Shown here in pieces: positions 12,101 to 25,700 of a DNA stretch of 64,000 nucleotides. The DNA comes from Branchiostoma floridae (Eukaryota; Chordata; Leptocardii; Amphioxiformes; Branchiostomatidae): the NCBI RefSeq assembly GCF_000003815.2, contig NC_049991.1, forward strand, positions 9,405,028 through 9,469,027, written 5' to 3'. The notes below the pieces were generated by a model. That model made no database searches and was not told the DNA's origin. It saw only the letters and a program-made list of their open reading frames with translations. Within the stretch, counting starts at the first letter, position 1, and the number at the start of each line of letters is the position of its first letter. The position numbers and the translations under genes were made by a program.

Positions 12101-13142
12101 CAGCATGGTGCATCTACTTCCGCCCTGTCTCAGGTATTATTCTGCAGCCATTGCAACTACAGGCCATGTATGACAACAATATGGAAGCTCAATATTGTGT
12201 TTCCAGTAACGTTAGTAGAGAATTGAACACACTGCATATGCTGACAATGCAGACCCTCTTAGGATCACTTGTTTTGGGCAAAAAAACAGGTGATCGTGAA
12301 TCCGCATGTCCAATATCCAGACAGTCCGAGTATATACAAACAGTAATTGGTCTCGTGAACAAACAGTGATGATTCTTAGAAAACATGAATAAGAATTAAT
12401 GCCGATATGATGTTACTGTTTTCCAGAAAGTCTTATGTAAACATTAATTTTCGTTCACTGAAGAAATTGTCGGACGACTTCGGAACTTCGTCTAATCATG
12501 ATTTCTCAAAATATTGTTCAGTTATACAGTCAGAATGAATTAAAAATATATATATTCATTCCTGGATGTTCAATCTTCATAGACGTGGTGATGTCAAAAA
12601 GTTCACGATGGTTCGGAAATCACATTACCGGTATCAATATCGTATATTTTCATCAATGTAGGCATGTCCCATTTGAGACCCCCCCTTCCACTATACTAGG
12701 ACAGCCCTCTTGTCACCCTCTCTCTGCGACCTAAAATATAGCAGACCGCTCAACGAATTGTATGGAAAAATCTATTTTTACGTTTTGTGTGTTTCAGTCA
12801 CATTTTTACATTTTGCATGATACATGACCCAGTATGAAATCGAAGGTTACGCATATCGGTGCTAGGTAAATATTTTATCCAGTTTGTACGTCTCGTTTTT
12901 AACAATCCAAGAAGATTAGGTACTGAATAAAGTTGCCAAGTTTTCCAAGGTCGCAGTGAGAGCGCAGCGCGATCGCCGTCTTATGGAAAGGTGGCCTTAT
13001 GACTCCTACTCCTAGGGCATAGAAAATGGCTATTGTATGACTATAAGTCTAAATTTCAGTTGTACGTATGGAGACCGTGAGCGTGTCAACTTGAGAGTAG
13101 AACGCTACACTCATGATCTAAACCATGTTACTCTACCTGCAG
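9132..13142 (+). other. Probable 5' intron of HELZ2-like copy 1
   Basis: About 4 kb without a convincing coding exon. It holds an (AG)n run at 10868-10892. Parts align with the region 5' of copy 2 (for example 10380-10420 with 39395-39430). It ends at an acceptor (ctctacctgcag, 13141-13142) in front of the first coding exon. A 30-bp sequence at 13040-13071 (agtctaaatttcagttgtacgt) is also found near 8370 and 36820. Confidence 0.45.
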
Positions 13143-13176
13143 TGCTGAGGCAATGTCGTACGCCCACTGAGTAACG

Positions 13177-16100
13177 ATGGAGTACATGTGGGTCCCTAAC
13201 CCCCTCAGTGGGGAGTTAGACCTAGTTGCGGTGGAGTTCCCACCTTATGCCGGTGCCTACTCTTCCCTGGCGCCCTTCGGTGGAGCCCATGAATGCATCC
13301 ACACACACCGTGGCTACAGCCCGAGACGCCTTCCACGGGAAAGACAACGACGACGGTTTGACATAGAGGAACGTATGCGGTATATATGGTGAGTTTGTTG
13401 GTCAGTGTCTGTTTGCTTTTGTGTCTGTTAGTTTGTTTGTTTGTTTGTTTGTTTGTTTGTTCGTTTGAACCTTTGTCTAACAGATAGGCCTGCAGGCCGC
13501 TTTTTATTGAGGTCATGAGGGTTGATGGCGAGGCGAAATATTACAAAGATTTATGATTTATATCCTGATAAATATATAATCATACATTCTTTAAAATGAA
13601 AACTATCTATTTTTATTGCTGTCAAGCACATGTAATTTCTTTCTAATAAATTCTTGTCAAAACATCAATGTCTGTTCCTATATTACACTATTTTTCAATT
13701 TTTTACGTAATGTCTACATGTATTTGGCACTCCTACGTATATAGGTCAGACGTCCCATGGAATGGACCAGTGCATCTGTACAAGGTAAGTTTCGAAAGCA
13801 TTGCCAACATCTTTGGTGCTATACACATTGCAATGGGAATCCATTGTGTTCTTTGATAGTCAAAGAGTGCACAGTCAAACCTGTTACCTGTATAGCCACA
13901 TTTACATAGCGATCACCTGACCATTGCGGTCACTTTTTGACGGTCCCTTGGATTGTTCCCATTGACCTAAGCATTAAGAAGTGGTCTATAGCGGCCACCT
14001 GTCCACCGCGGCCACTGCCACACAATTTCCGGTCCCATAGATACAGAAATACTGCCTATTGCGACCATACGGCGACCGTATGTCACCCTGCGCCAAGGTT
14101 AAAATCGTAGTTTGCGAGGATTTGTAGTTCCAGTCAAGGTCATTTTAATTTGGCGGTAACGGAAGGTACGCGTGCCTTTGTCGGCGAATTTACCAACATT
14201 GCGCATGGCAATATCAATCACTTTAGGTAGATTTGGCTTTGGCAGGATCAGTCGAATTTTGAGACAATCGAGACAATTTTATTTGGTGAGAAAGATTAGT
14301 GGGTACTGATTGTGTAGCTTATTTCTCGTGGTCAATTGATCAACATATTCTCTCTAGTGGCCACCTGTCTGTAGTGGCCATATTTCTCCAGTCCCTTGAT
14401 GGTCGCTATAGACAGGTTTGCGTGTATATAACTTGGAGGATTTTGCGTAACAGAAATGTACCAAGAACAACTTGCTATTCCTTTCATCATGTGCATCCTT
14501 ACATAAATTCACATATTCGGAAGTTGATTTTACATTAAAAAAGATTGATCAATTTGTTTATCAATTGATTGATTGATTGGCTAATCAATTAGTGGGTTGA
14601 TTGATTGATTGGTGGATGGATTGGTAGATCAATTGATTGACGTCTGGATCGATCGATCGATCATCGATTCGTTAATGGATGGATGGATGGATCGATTGGT
14701 TGATCGATTGATGGGTGGATTAATTAATTGATTTATTGATTGGTAGATTGTTTGATTGACGGGAAATGATACATTAATCTATGAGAGACAAAAAAGGTCC
14801 AACAAACCCCTGTAATACTTCGCCTCAGGATTGGCTGCATAAACTGAGGAGAGACGTGAAAGAGGAGGGGGATGAATGTTACGGAGAAGAGGACTTTGAG
14901 ACAGCTTTTGAGTACTACACACATTGCCTGGAGGTCTGTCAGGTGCTGCACGAAGAAGGTTTCCATGGCAGCGCCGCCGACAGAGAGTTCGTGAGGAAAC
15001 TCTACAGTAACAGAGCAGCGTGTAGCTTTAAACTGGTAAGAATAGAAGCACCGATGTTCATGCTCGAGCTAGCTGTCTACAATGACAGTAGGAGTAGAAA
15101 ATGCTGTGTGAGTTGTTTTTTTCTTTCTCGTTCCATGCACTGTATTCTCCAAATATTCGGTGGTTATAGGGGCCGGTAACTATCACCACTCTTCATCATT
15201 CACTAGCTTAAATCTTCTAGGCACAACACGTTGATTTAGGTATTTAGCTAATTTCTATCCATCTCTATTTCTGACGACGTTGAGTTCGCTTAGAGTCCAT
15301 TCCAAGACACCATGCGGATGTTTGTTGCCATTGTTTAGAATTGATTTTAAAGTTTTGTAATTATATGTCTAGGACATTTGATACTTCAGAAATATTTTTA
15401 ACACTGTTTCAACTTTATAAATATTTCCCTGGTCCTGTAAAACTTTGGAAATATTCATCGTGTGGAATTGGATACTTCTAATGGTTTCTAAATAATGATA
15501 ACAGCATTCTACCATTATTTACCATTTTCTACCATTTTTTGTAAATGGTTCAGTGGGCTGGGAAGATAGCAATTCATACATCCTTGCAAAGTATTGCTGG
15601 GTGCCATGCAACAATGGCCCACCACAAAGGATCCAGCAGTGCCCAGCAGTGAAATCTAAAAATATACAGATGCAACAATAGGGCTTACTTTTATGGGGGC
15701 AATAAACTAATTTTACCATTTGGCGAGGTTTACCATTTTTTGTAAATATTTGTAAATGTGAAATAATCACACAGAGGTTTCACAATTATTCTAAATAAAG
15801 ATATTTTTGTACAGTTACTTTCAAAATGTTTCTAAAATATTCAAAGAAATTCAAATAGATGAGTATTTTTTTAGTCAATTTTTTGAAAATAATCTAATTA
15901 TTGTGGTTCAGATATTCTTTTATTGAAAATAATTCAGACTAATTATAAATATCGCCTAAAAGCCCTCATGGTGTCTTGGAATGGACTCTATACGTAGGCA
16001 TTTTTTGTTTTCTTTTTGCAGCGTGACTACCAAGGCACCATTCAGGATTGTGACCAAGGTACCAAATCGCACTCTTTCTGTAGAATTTATGCACGGGCGA

Positions 16101-19100
16101 TGTACTTAGCATATTTAGTGATAGTTTGCGTTTCCGCCTTGCATCATTTTGCCAACAGACTTACAAATGCATATTTCAATCTGACACACCTATTTTGCAT
16201 TGAAAAATTCGAGGAGTAACATTTCTTGTGTTGTAAAAAGAATGACTTTCGAACGTGCAAACCTACCTTTTATTTTTCTCTCAACAGCTTTAAAAATCAT
16301 ACGTTTAGCGCATCTTTCGCCTGAAAGTCGCCAAAAGCCTCTGTACTGGAAGGCCCGGGCACAAAAGGAACGTCGACTTTACTCAGAGGCATGGCACACC
16401 GCAGAGGAGTGCAGACAAATAGCTTCCTCGGTAAGTTCATCTTTGTACAACCATCTCTTCTGTGATTTCATCATAAACATTGCCACCTTCAATATTATAT
16501 TACGTACAACTTGATAGTCACAATGTCACTTCAATGACGTTTCAGGATGCAGCTATACATGCACTGATGGAAGAAATCCGCCCACTGCTTCCACCCTCGA
16601 TCCGTCGTCTTCTTCTCCAGGCGAGCCCTGGTCAGCCAGAATCCCAACGTTCACACCGTGACGCAACCGGTTCGGTGAGTCTCTCTTCTGATCTTCCGAA
16701 CCAGTTTGATTAATGATAAGTACGATACTACAAGAAGAGGCTTTTTTGAGACGAAATCTTATACTCGATAATTTCTGACACAGTTGTACGTTTTAAACAA
16801 ACAGCACAAAAGTAGAACGATTTTGATATATTCTCCCCGTGGATTTATTCCCTTATTGTTCTTACCAGTATGTGACTCGATATGCTTAGCCTGGATGCCA
16901 TCCTACTTACTACTAACGACGTAAAGCATTTCCCATCGCGTATATTTACGTGTAGTCAGGTGTCATAGCTTCTCATGAGGGTTGATTGTGTGACTGTTTC
17001 TCCAGGTGTCAAGTTCAGGTGCTGCTCCGACTGAAGAAAGGGAAGGGCAGGAGGAACAGAGCGACAAAAGCAAGAAATCAAAAGCTTCATCAATGCCTGC
17101 TGTTAAGGTAAGGGATTATTCGACCACGACTTAAAAGTGGATATCCACAGTACATACGTAGAAAAGGGTGGTTGGGCGTTATACTCCAAAAATGTACTAG
17201 ATAAATAGATTTACATGTATGCTGATAGATAAGTGGTTTTCTTACAGTCGAGATTTGGAACCATTGAGAAAAAAAATGATTTCCCGTAATGGAAAATGAC
17301 ATGATCACAGACAAAGTAGACTGTGTTTTGACCTTATTTTTATCTCACCTTAGCCAAAGTCCAAGAAGCAACTGAAAGCAGAGCAAAAGAGGAGAGAAAG
17401 GGTAAATTATCCCCACTTGTACATTCATCGTCTTACTGCTTGACATGTTTCTTTGTCTTCTCTTTCTGTTTGTACAGTCATAACATGGGGGTGAGTAATA
17501 CGTGATGGGACCATAGACACGAGAAAGTTCAGTACATTATAGTATGATATATATCGATGATATACATATGGTCACCGTGTCTATAGGAAGCGGCAGAGAT
17601 CGGCCAACAACTTCAGGCAAAGAAGAAAGAGGAAGCAGAAAGGGAGGAGAAGAGGAAACAGGTGAGTAACATGAACGCATCCAATGAGCATGACAGCAAA
17701 ACTTTGACAGTTGAAAACATTCCATCAGAGACAGTCTCTTAATGTGTATAATAATCATTTTGGAGTTAAAATGAGAGTGACAAGCTTAAGTGGTACATGG
17801 TACCGAGAAGCAGTCTTAGCTTCTTAAAGAGTAGCACTATTTATAACTGTGATTGTTGTTTACAGCAAGCCTCTGAGCGAGCAGCAGTTTGTAAAGTTTC
17901 CAGGGAGATGGCCGTTCAAATTGGCACTGAAGGAAGAAATGACGTCGACATCACCGGCGACACAAAGACAAAGGAAGACCAGCGGAAAGAAGAAGAGTAT
18001 GCGGACGACGTAGATGTCGGAAGCATAGACGGCAGCATCGATAAAGAGGTTCAAGAGGCATTGGTGGGTGATTTCTGTTGAAGTTTCTGTAACAATTTTA
18101 GGCATGTTTTCACATCTCTGCATATGTAAAGCTGTGATCTGTATTGTTTGAGGTTTGGAGATATATACTGTATACAGAAAAGTCTACTACGGAAGTATAA
18201 AGCGACTCTTACAAATCATCATAAACTTTTACAGATCACAGCCGCTGCCGTCTCTGCAAGAAAGCCTATCTCCAGCCCTAGCCACGGCTCCAGTACAGGC
18301 TCTAGCCCCAGTTTGGGCACCAGCCCAAGTGTGCGCACCAGTCCCAGCTCTAGTTTGGGCACCAGTCCCATCCCTAGTTTGGGCACAAGATCTAGCTCTA
18401 GTTTGGGCACCAGTCCCATTCCTAGTTCGGGCACAAGATCTAGCTCTAGTTTGGGCACCAGTCCCATCCCTAGTTTGGGCACAAGATCTAGCTCTAGTTT
18501 GGGCACCAGTCCCATCCCTAGTTCGGGCACAAGATCTGGCTCTAGTTTGGGCACCAGTCCCATCCCTAGTTCGGGCACAAGAACCAGCCCTAGTTTGCGC
18601 CCTAGTCCCAGTGCCAATACTTCAACGATTACGGAGAGCACAGAGCCGCCCAAGGCAGTGCGCACATTGGCGTCGGGCAAATACGAGTTCCTCCTAGCTT
18701 GTGAGGGGTGCTTTGTACAGGAAGATGGTCTGCACGGCGCTGGAGCTTATTCCTACAAGGCAAACACCAATCACAAGTGCAGAGGGAACGTTTTGCTTGC
18801 AAGGAAGAGGGACAGCAACGAATCTTTCGTTAAGATTCGCCAGAGTCCGAAACACAGCTTCTTGTTTTCCGGTACATACAAGTTTTGCCGGCAGTTTCAA
18901 GGATCTCGTCCATGCAAGATTGGAGAATCTAGGTAAGCTCTGGCTAATATATCTATCATGTTTTGATCCATCTTTGTAATGGGTTTAAAATTTGTATAAA
19001 CAGTAATAAAAAAGTTTACACGTTGTCTTGAATTATAGATATTTTGTTACATAGACTGAATCATGATGCTGTTATGCTGAATGACTTTTGTTTATAATTA

Positions 19101-22100
19101 TATGTAATACAGTGACAGTGCATTTGTCTTTGCAGATGCACCTTCGCTCACAACGAGATAGAGAGAGAGATTTGGACAAGAGAACGCGAAGAGAAGTTCA
19201 ACCGTAAGGTCGTGACCGACCAGCTAAGATCCAAGGATCCCGAACGCTGGCTTGAAACACAGTCTACCCGTGACATTGCTAGCAACAGCTCAGACACAGA
19301 CACGGACTCTTTGTCAACAACCGAATCTGTTGAAGAAAGCAGTGTCGGAGATCTGCGTAGACGGGTCTATGAGTACAAGATAGCGTGTGATGTATGCTTT
19401 CTAAAGGACAACAACAAGCATGGCACAGAGGCGTACTCTCACGCACACAACAAGAAGCACGACTGTAGAGAAGACGTTCTTCTTGCTCGGAAGAGAAAGA
19501 ATACCGACGACGCGTTTAAGAAAGTCCGCCCGCGCCCGCAGCACGCTTTCTTTGGAACGTACAAACTTTGCCAGCAGTTCCAGTCGTCAATGCCCTGCAT
19601 GCTTGGGGAGGCAAGGTATGACAAGCGTTTCGGTTTAACACTTTCCAAAATCCAATTATTAATTGATGGATTCTTTACTGTTAGTAAAACATTTTCCTGA
19701 TTATTGACCATCCTACATAGTTATTTTTTTATTGTTAAAGAAAAATTATTTCACAAACTTCATCACTACACTTAGAAAGCTTGTCAATGCACTGATCATA
19801 ATGTTTCGATTCCAGATGCACCTTCACTCATAGCGAGATAGAAATCGACCTCTGGACAAGAGAGCGACAAGGAAAGTTTAACCGTGATGAGTTGATGTCT
19901 CAGCTCAGTAAATCGCCCCCGTCAGAGGCTGAGGCTATCGATAAACTGCGACAGAAACACGGCGGCAGCTTTCGGTTTCTCTGCAAGGAGTGCTTCCATG
20001 GCGCCGGCAGTCCCACGGTAAGTTCCATTGAAGTATTTGAAGGTAGAAGTTACATATGTTATCATTCTGTTTTTGAATGAAAAGTTCTAATTCGAAGGTA
20101 GGCCTATTACGATTGGCTTCTTCACACGTCCGCGTACGCATGTGCGGCGACAGGCATTGTGGGTAATATGTCAAAGACCAAGGGCACCGGCTTGTAAACA
20201 GTACTCGTCTGAACCATTGTCTAAATTTGTCGTGTTTTGCTTATGACTAAGAGGCCTTCACCTTTGACATATGACTCACAGTAACTGTCGCGCGCCTGTA
20301 TACTTGGAAGAGTGAACCAGTTTATTGCCGCCCGACCCTCGTTTTCGCTCACGTCACGCACGTTCCCGCCGTTGTCTCTCGCGAGAACAGATATTGATTA
20401 ATTTTTGTCGCATTTCAGGTCATCAGTGACTCGTCGCTGTGTGACCGACATTTGGAAACACGTCAGGAGGACATCGAACTTCTCGTCCACGAGAGAGAAA
20501 CAAGTAAAGGAGAGACTCGCTTCACATCGGTAATGCCACTGCCACAGCTCGCGGCCAATCAGATCCCGCTATTCTGCGCCTACATGGACAAGTGTACCTT
20601 TGGAGGCGAAGGGTGTCGACGGGCACACGGCCAGATAGAGATGGACGTGTGGATGCTGGAAAGAAAGTACGGTACTTCGCAACGCCAATTGGTTCACGAC
20701 CAATCAGAGGCAGCCGGTCCTCGTCCAATGGGAAACGTTCCCGCAAAATGGCGACACGTGGAATGTCCATTCAAGTTGCAGTTCGTCTGCAGGCAGTGCT
20801 GGCTGTCAGGGTGTGGTGTAAGTGTGATGTCAACCATTGGCCATACATGCGAACACCGAAACAAGCACCCGTGGAACGTGGCAAACAGAATGTGTCTCAG
20901 TACTGACGCTAAAAAGGAGATCCGGAAACCGCTGACCATGCCAAAGTCGCCCTTCCAGATGTGCTGGCATGTTCAACAAGGCAACGCGTGTCCCGTTGGC
21001 AAGACGTGCACATTTGCTCACAGTCAAGAGGAGAGGAAGATATGGACATTCATGAAAGAAACGAAAGGTGTGATACTAAAATTGTTCCTTCTATGTAACA
21101 GAGGAGCTGGTGTGTTACGCCAAAGGGCTGTTATACCGGCTATATAGATACAGGTACAGATTATCAAATAACAGATTGATAAACAAATTCCCTTGTTTCG
21201 TCCACTATCATTTACAGCTTTTATCCTGAATGATTTATGAAGCATTTTTGCCATTAGCACAACGCTTCCAGCTAGTAACTGTTGCAAAGACTAAAACTGA
21301 ATTTTTGAATGACCTTGAATGTTGTAAAATTGTATGTTTACAGTTCGTGACCTTGAAGTCTTGGTGAATCTCTCACAACAACAACATACCAGACCATCAA
21401 CACCCACAACACCGTCCCCTCAAGCTTCTCCACGTGCACGTCCCTCAGACTTCCCACTTCTCACCCCACGGGCGAGTCAGTACTACTGTAACCTGTGCCA
21501 TAAGACGTGTAACGGCAGGGTGACGTTTGACCAGCACTGCTCGTCCGAGGGCCACCAGGCCAGGATCAGGTCGGACGCCAGCGACAACTGGCAGTATCGC
21601 CGGCCGCCGTGGATTGGATCAAACGAGGAGTACAAACTTTGCCGAAGGTACTGAATATGCTTTTGTTTTGTTTGTTTGGTTTTACTGTTTAAGACCAATA
21701 TTTGAAAGTACAAGTATTTCAATTGTTCTTAGACAACATTTTTGATGCTTTAATGATAAGTACTATCTATGCTTAATTGATCCATAGAATCAGATGTTAT
21801 TTCCTAATAGACGACATTTTATGACTACAAAATGAACCAAATTTGTAAATTTGACTACGGATCCCTAAAAGCGGATGTTATTTTTTTTTAAAGGCCACAT
21901 TTTACAAATACAGAATCAAACAAATTTGTAAGGTTTTATCATAGATTAATAAAGAAACTACCCATTTATAATTCAGTGACTGAATAGATTCATGCAGACC
22001 CTTGTATTGCCAGGATGGGAATTCCAGAGGGTACTAAATGGGTTATCAGAATGCTGCTATTCTAAACTGCAACTGCTGCCTAGTCTTAAGTCAATGTCAA

Positions 22101-22664
22101 ATTACCAATACAATTATTTTGCTGGATTCAGAAAATATTATCTGCGAAACTCGACCACTTGCCTCTAGAGATGACTCTACCTTTAACGTAATGGCTGATA
22201 TCTTTGTTTACTGCATCCCTCTAGCCACGCAGTCGGTGTCTGTCCGTACGATGGAGTAGAAGACCGGCACAACATCTGTCCTGCCGCGCACAGTCAGGAG
22301 GAGCTGGACGAGTGGAAGGAGAGGCGGCAGCACAGATGGCTCAACATGGAGATGGCGCGGAAACAGGACCTCTTCTCTTATATGGACAAACTCATTGAAG
22401 AGTACGAGAAGACCACAGATGGACCCTCAGTAGTGAGTATCAGGGCTTTCTTTAGGTATTTAAAAGCAAAAGACGTGTCTTTTCAATAAGCTTTTTACTT
22501 TCGCTAGAAGGACATGTTTTAGGTAGCTTTTGTGTTGAACTTCATTTGTGTGTACATTTAATTGTGTGTGTGTGTGTCTGCGTGTGTGTGTTGTCTGTGT
22601 GTGTTGTGTTTGTGTGCGTCTGTGCGAGTGTTAGCGCGCTTGTGTGTGCGTGCGTTTGTGTGCG

Positions 22665-22726
<62 letters not shown>

Positions 22727-25700
22727 TGTGTGCGTATTGTGTGTGCGTTTGGTGTGTGTGACATGATGAATCAAGAATCCCCGTATAAATTGCCGTAAGA
22801 TTTGGAATGTGTATCGGTCTTCTTTCGTCCTGTTCAGCCTCTGTGCTATGCTTGTTTAAATTCTGTGNNNNNNNNNNNNNNNNNNNNNNNNNNNNNNNNN
22901 NNNNNNNNNNNNNNNNNNNNNNNNNNNNNNNNNNNNNNNNNNNNNNNNNNNNNNNNNNNNNNNNNNNCAAGTTCACGTGGATCTTTACTGTGACATCTAA
23001 GGTGAATTATGTTTGTTTATCAATTCTTTGCTTTTCTGGACTTCACTATCAGAATTCAAAATGGCGTCTTTCCTCTCAACCAGACATTTTCAGCTGACGT
23101 TGTTTTTTTCTCTCTCTTTCTCTCCTTCCCTTTCTCTTTATCTCTCTGCCCTATAGCTCTCTTTCAGCTCCTCGACTTGGAAAGCTCTTCGGGTGTTTTC
23201 TGCCAATGTCTTGGAAACGCCACCATCTTGTCTTTTGAGGCAAGGTCAGGCCGCCGTCTCAACGTCTTTTCTTTTTCATCTCTTGAGTATAGTTTTAACA
23301 ACCACTCATATTGATTCACTATTTTTGGCGATGCCTCAGGGGCTAGCCTAATAGTATATCATTCTGTTTTCTGTAGGAGCCATTAGAGCATGTTGCGTTG
23401 CTTTTCAATCAGCATAGAACGCACTTCTCTTTGCATGGAAAAGAATTAGAGAGGAACTGTCAAGTCGCGGAGGGTAAACGGTTTAAGACTCCCTCTGATG
23501 ACAACACATACAATGTCGAGGTCCAGGGCACGTCTCAGATGTTCGGGGTTTTCCCTCAATGGGTCGTTTTCGACTTCGGGAGACGACCCGTGGTTAAGAG
23601 ACGTTTGGTGTTGTACGTGGGTAGTGTAGATCCAGACAACGGTGCCCAAGTCAAACCCGACCGACCTGACTTTGAACGCTGGCACAGCGGAAACAGAACC
23701 ATCGTGAAGTTCGCTGAAGGACTCGATCCGGAGAACGAAGCACTGCTAGCGAAGTACAAAGAACCGATGGGGGATCAACGGGAGGTTTTGGCGAGGCTCT
23801 CCCAACGCAAGAAAGAGCTGGACGAAACGGTCTACAAGACGCGTATGCACGACCTTCTGAACCTGGAGGAGTTGACAAGAAACAGAGAAATCTCCAGGTA
23901 ACACACCAAACAGATACTGTATGCTTTACTAGCACTAAAATATTACTATTACTAGCACTAGAATATTTGAAGCTTTTCTGTCGTAGTCCAAACAAAAAAG
24001 CTGCGAAACTTGTAAGCCCATTTATCATGCCTACGTCCCTTTTCGTGATAACAACTACTATGACATGAATGTTTATATAATCATTTTCCCTGCATTTTTT
24101 CAGTATCCGTACAGAGACAGCCCTTGAGCTGTCGGATCGTATAGAAGACGGCATCCTCCTGTTTGCTGAGGCTGGCACGTTGTACACCAAACTCCATCTG
24201 CAGGACCACCTGAGCGAGGATGGACCCGCCGGTAAACTCATCCTCACCAACGTCAACACCGTTCTACTGGCTCCTAAAGGAAGTGATACTGACAAGGTTA
24301 GAATGTGTACAATCCTCTTAAAGAACAGAAGTTCAACCATAAACAACTAAAGGAGTTAATAAACAATAAACAATAAACAATAAACAATAAACAGAATTTT
24401 CTAAAAACATATATTTGGTAAGCACTTAAGGATTAAAGCTATGAGAAAGGTTGGTAACAGATTATTTAAACATTGCTAAATATGTCCAAAAAATTTCATT
24501 CCATGACTGCCCAACTTAAGGAAACTATTTCTGGATACAAATCGTAGCAGATTTCGGCAGAATTGCACAGAGGATGAATTGGCGTTGTTTCAATAATAAC
24601 GACGAATTTCTTACGTATCTTTTACACAGGTCTACGAAGCCGCCATCGTCCAACTGAAGGGGTTTGAAGGACGACGAAAGGATGTAATCTACCTGCAACT
24701 GTCCAGTCGCTGCTGCGAAGAACTCAAACTCAGCTCCGGAAAAACGGTTGAGTTTGAAGTCCGTTTCCACCTCAACCGGTTACATTTCTGTTACATGCAC
24801 TTCGCTGTGGACAACATGGCGGCGCTTCACACCATCTTCCCCAGCAGGGCAGACATGTCATGGGTGACGGTGGTTGAGTCCTTACCAACACGAGTGCAGG
24901 ACAAACTGCTTAACGCGAGACAGAGGACCGCTGTCGCCCGCATCATAAGCAGGATAGGTAACACTAACCCACCTGTGGTGCTGTACGGTCCCTTCGGTAC
25001 AGGCAAGACTATGACCATGGCTTCTGCTGCCCTGCAGATTCTCCAACAGCCTGGCACGAATGTTCTCATCGCGACACAATCCAACAGGTCAGTTTTATTG
25101 CAGCCATATTGTCTCAGGGGAGAGATGCATGATGGGAAGGGTGTCAGCCATATTGTCCCAAGGGAGTCGTGCATGATGGGAAGGGTGTCGCTAGCGATTT
25201 TGATGTGTTAGCTGTTGTGGAATGTCACGAGCTTGTTGTGGCAGACTTGTATTATTGAGTATGTTATATAATTGTTACAAAGTAATAAAGTTATAAAGTA
25301 TTTATCAAGAGAATAACGGTGTGATAACACACTAACGTAGATTCCTCTTGCATCACAGTGCTGCTGACTTATACATCAAGGACTACATCCATCCATACGT
25401 CACATCCGGTCATCCCGAGGCGACCCCGTTACGTGTGTACTTCAAAGAGCGCCGCCTAGACACCGTTGACGAGACCGTCAGGGAGTACTGCAAACTGGGC
25501 CCCAACAAGGAATCGTTCGCCATGCCCCAAATGGACGATATCATGAACCACCGTATCGTCATCGTCACCCTCGCCACGTCCATGTACCTGATACGGATGG
25601 GCATCAGGAAAGGGCACTTCACTCACATCCTCCTAGACGAGGCTGCACAGGCCATGGAGTGTGAAACCATCCTCCCGCTCTGTCTCGCCGATTCCACCAC

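Noticed and set aside
18155..18697. Long frames in other phases and on the minus strand over the Ser-rich repeat (18155-18697, 18219-18680)
   Set aside because: The repeat unit is 48 bp, a multiple of three, so a unit without stops in one frame is open throughout. Only the frame that joins exons 10 and 12 fits splice phase.
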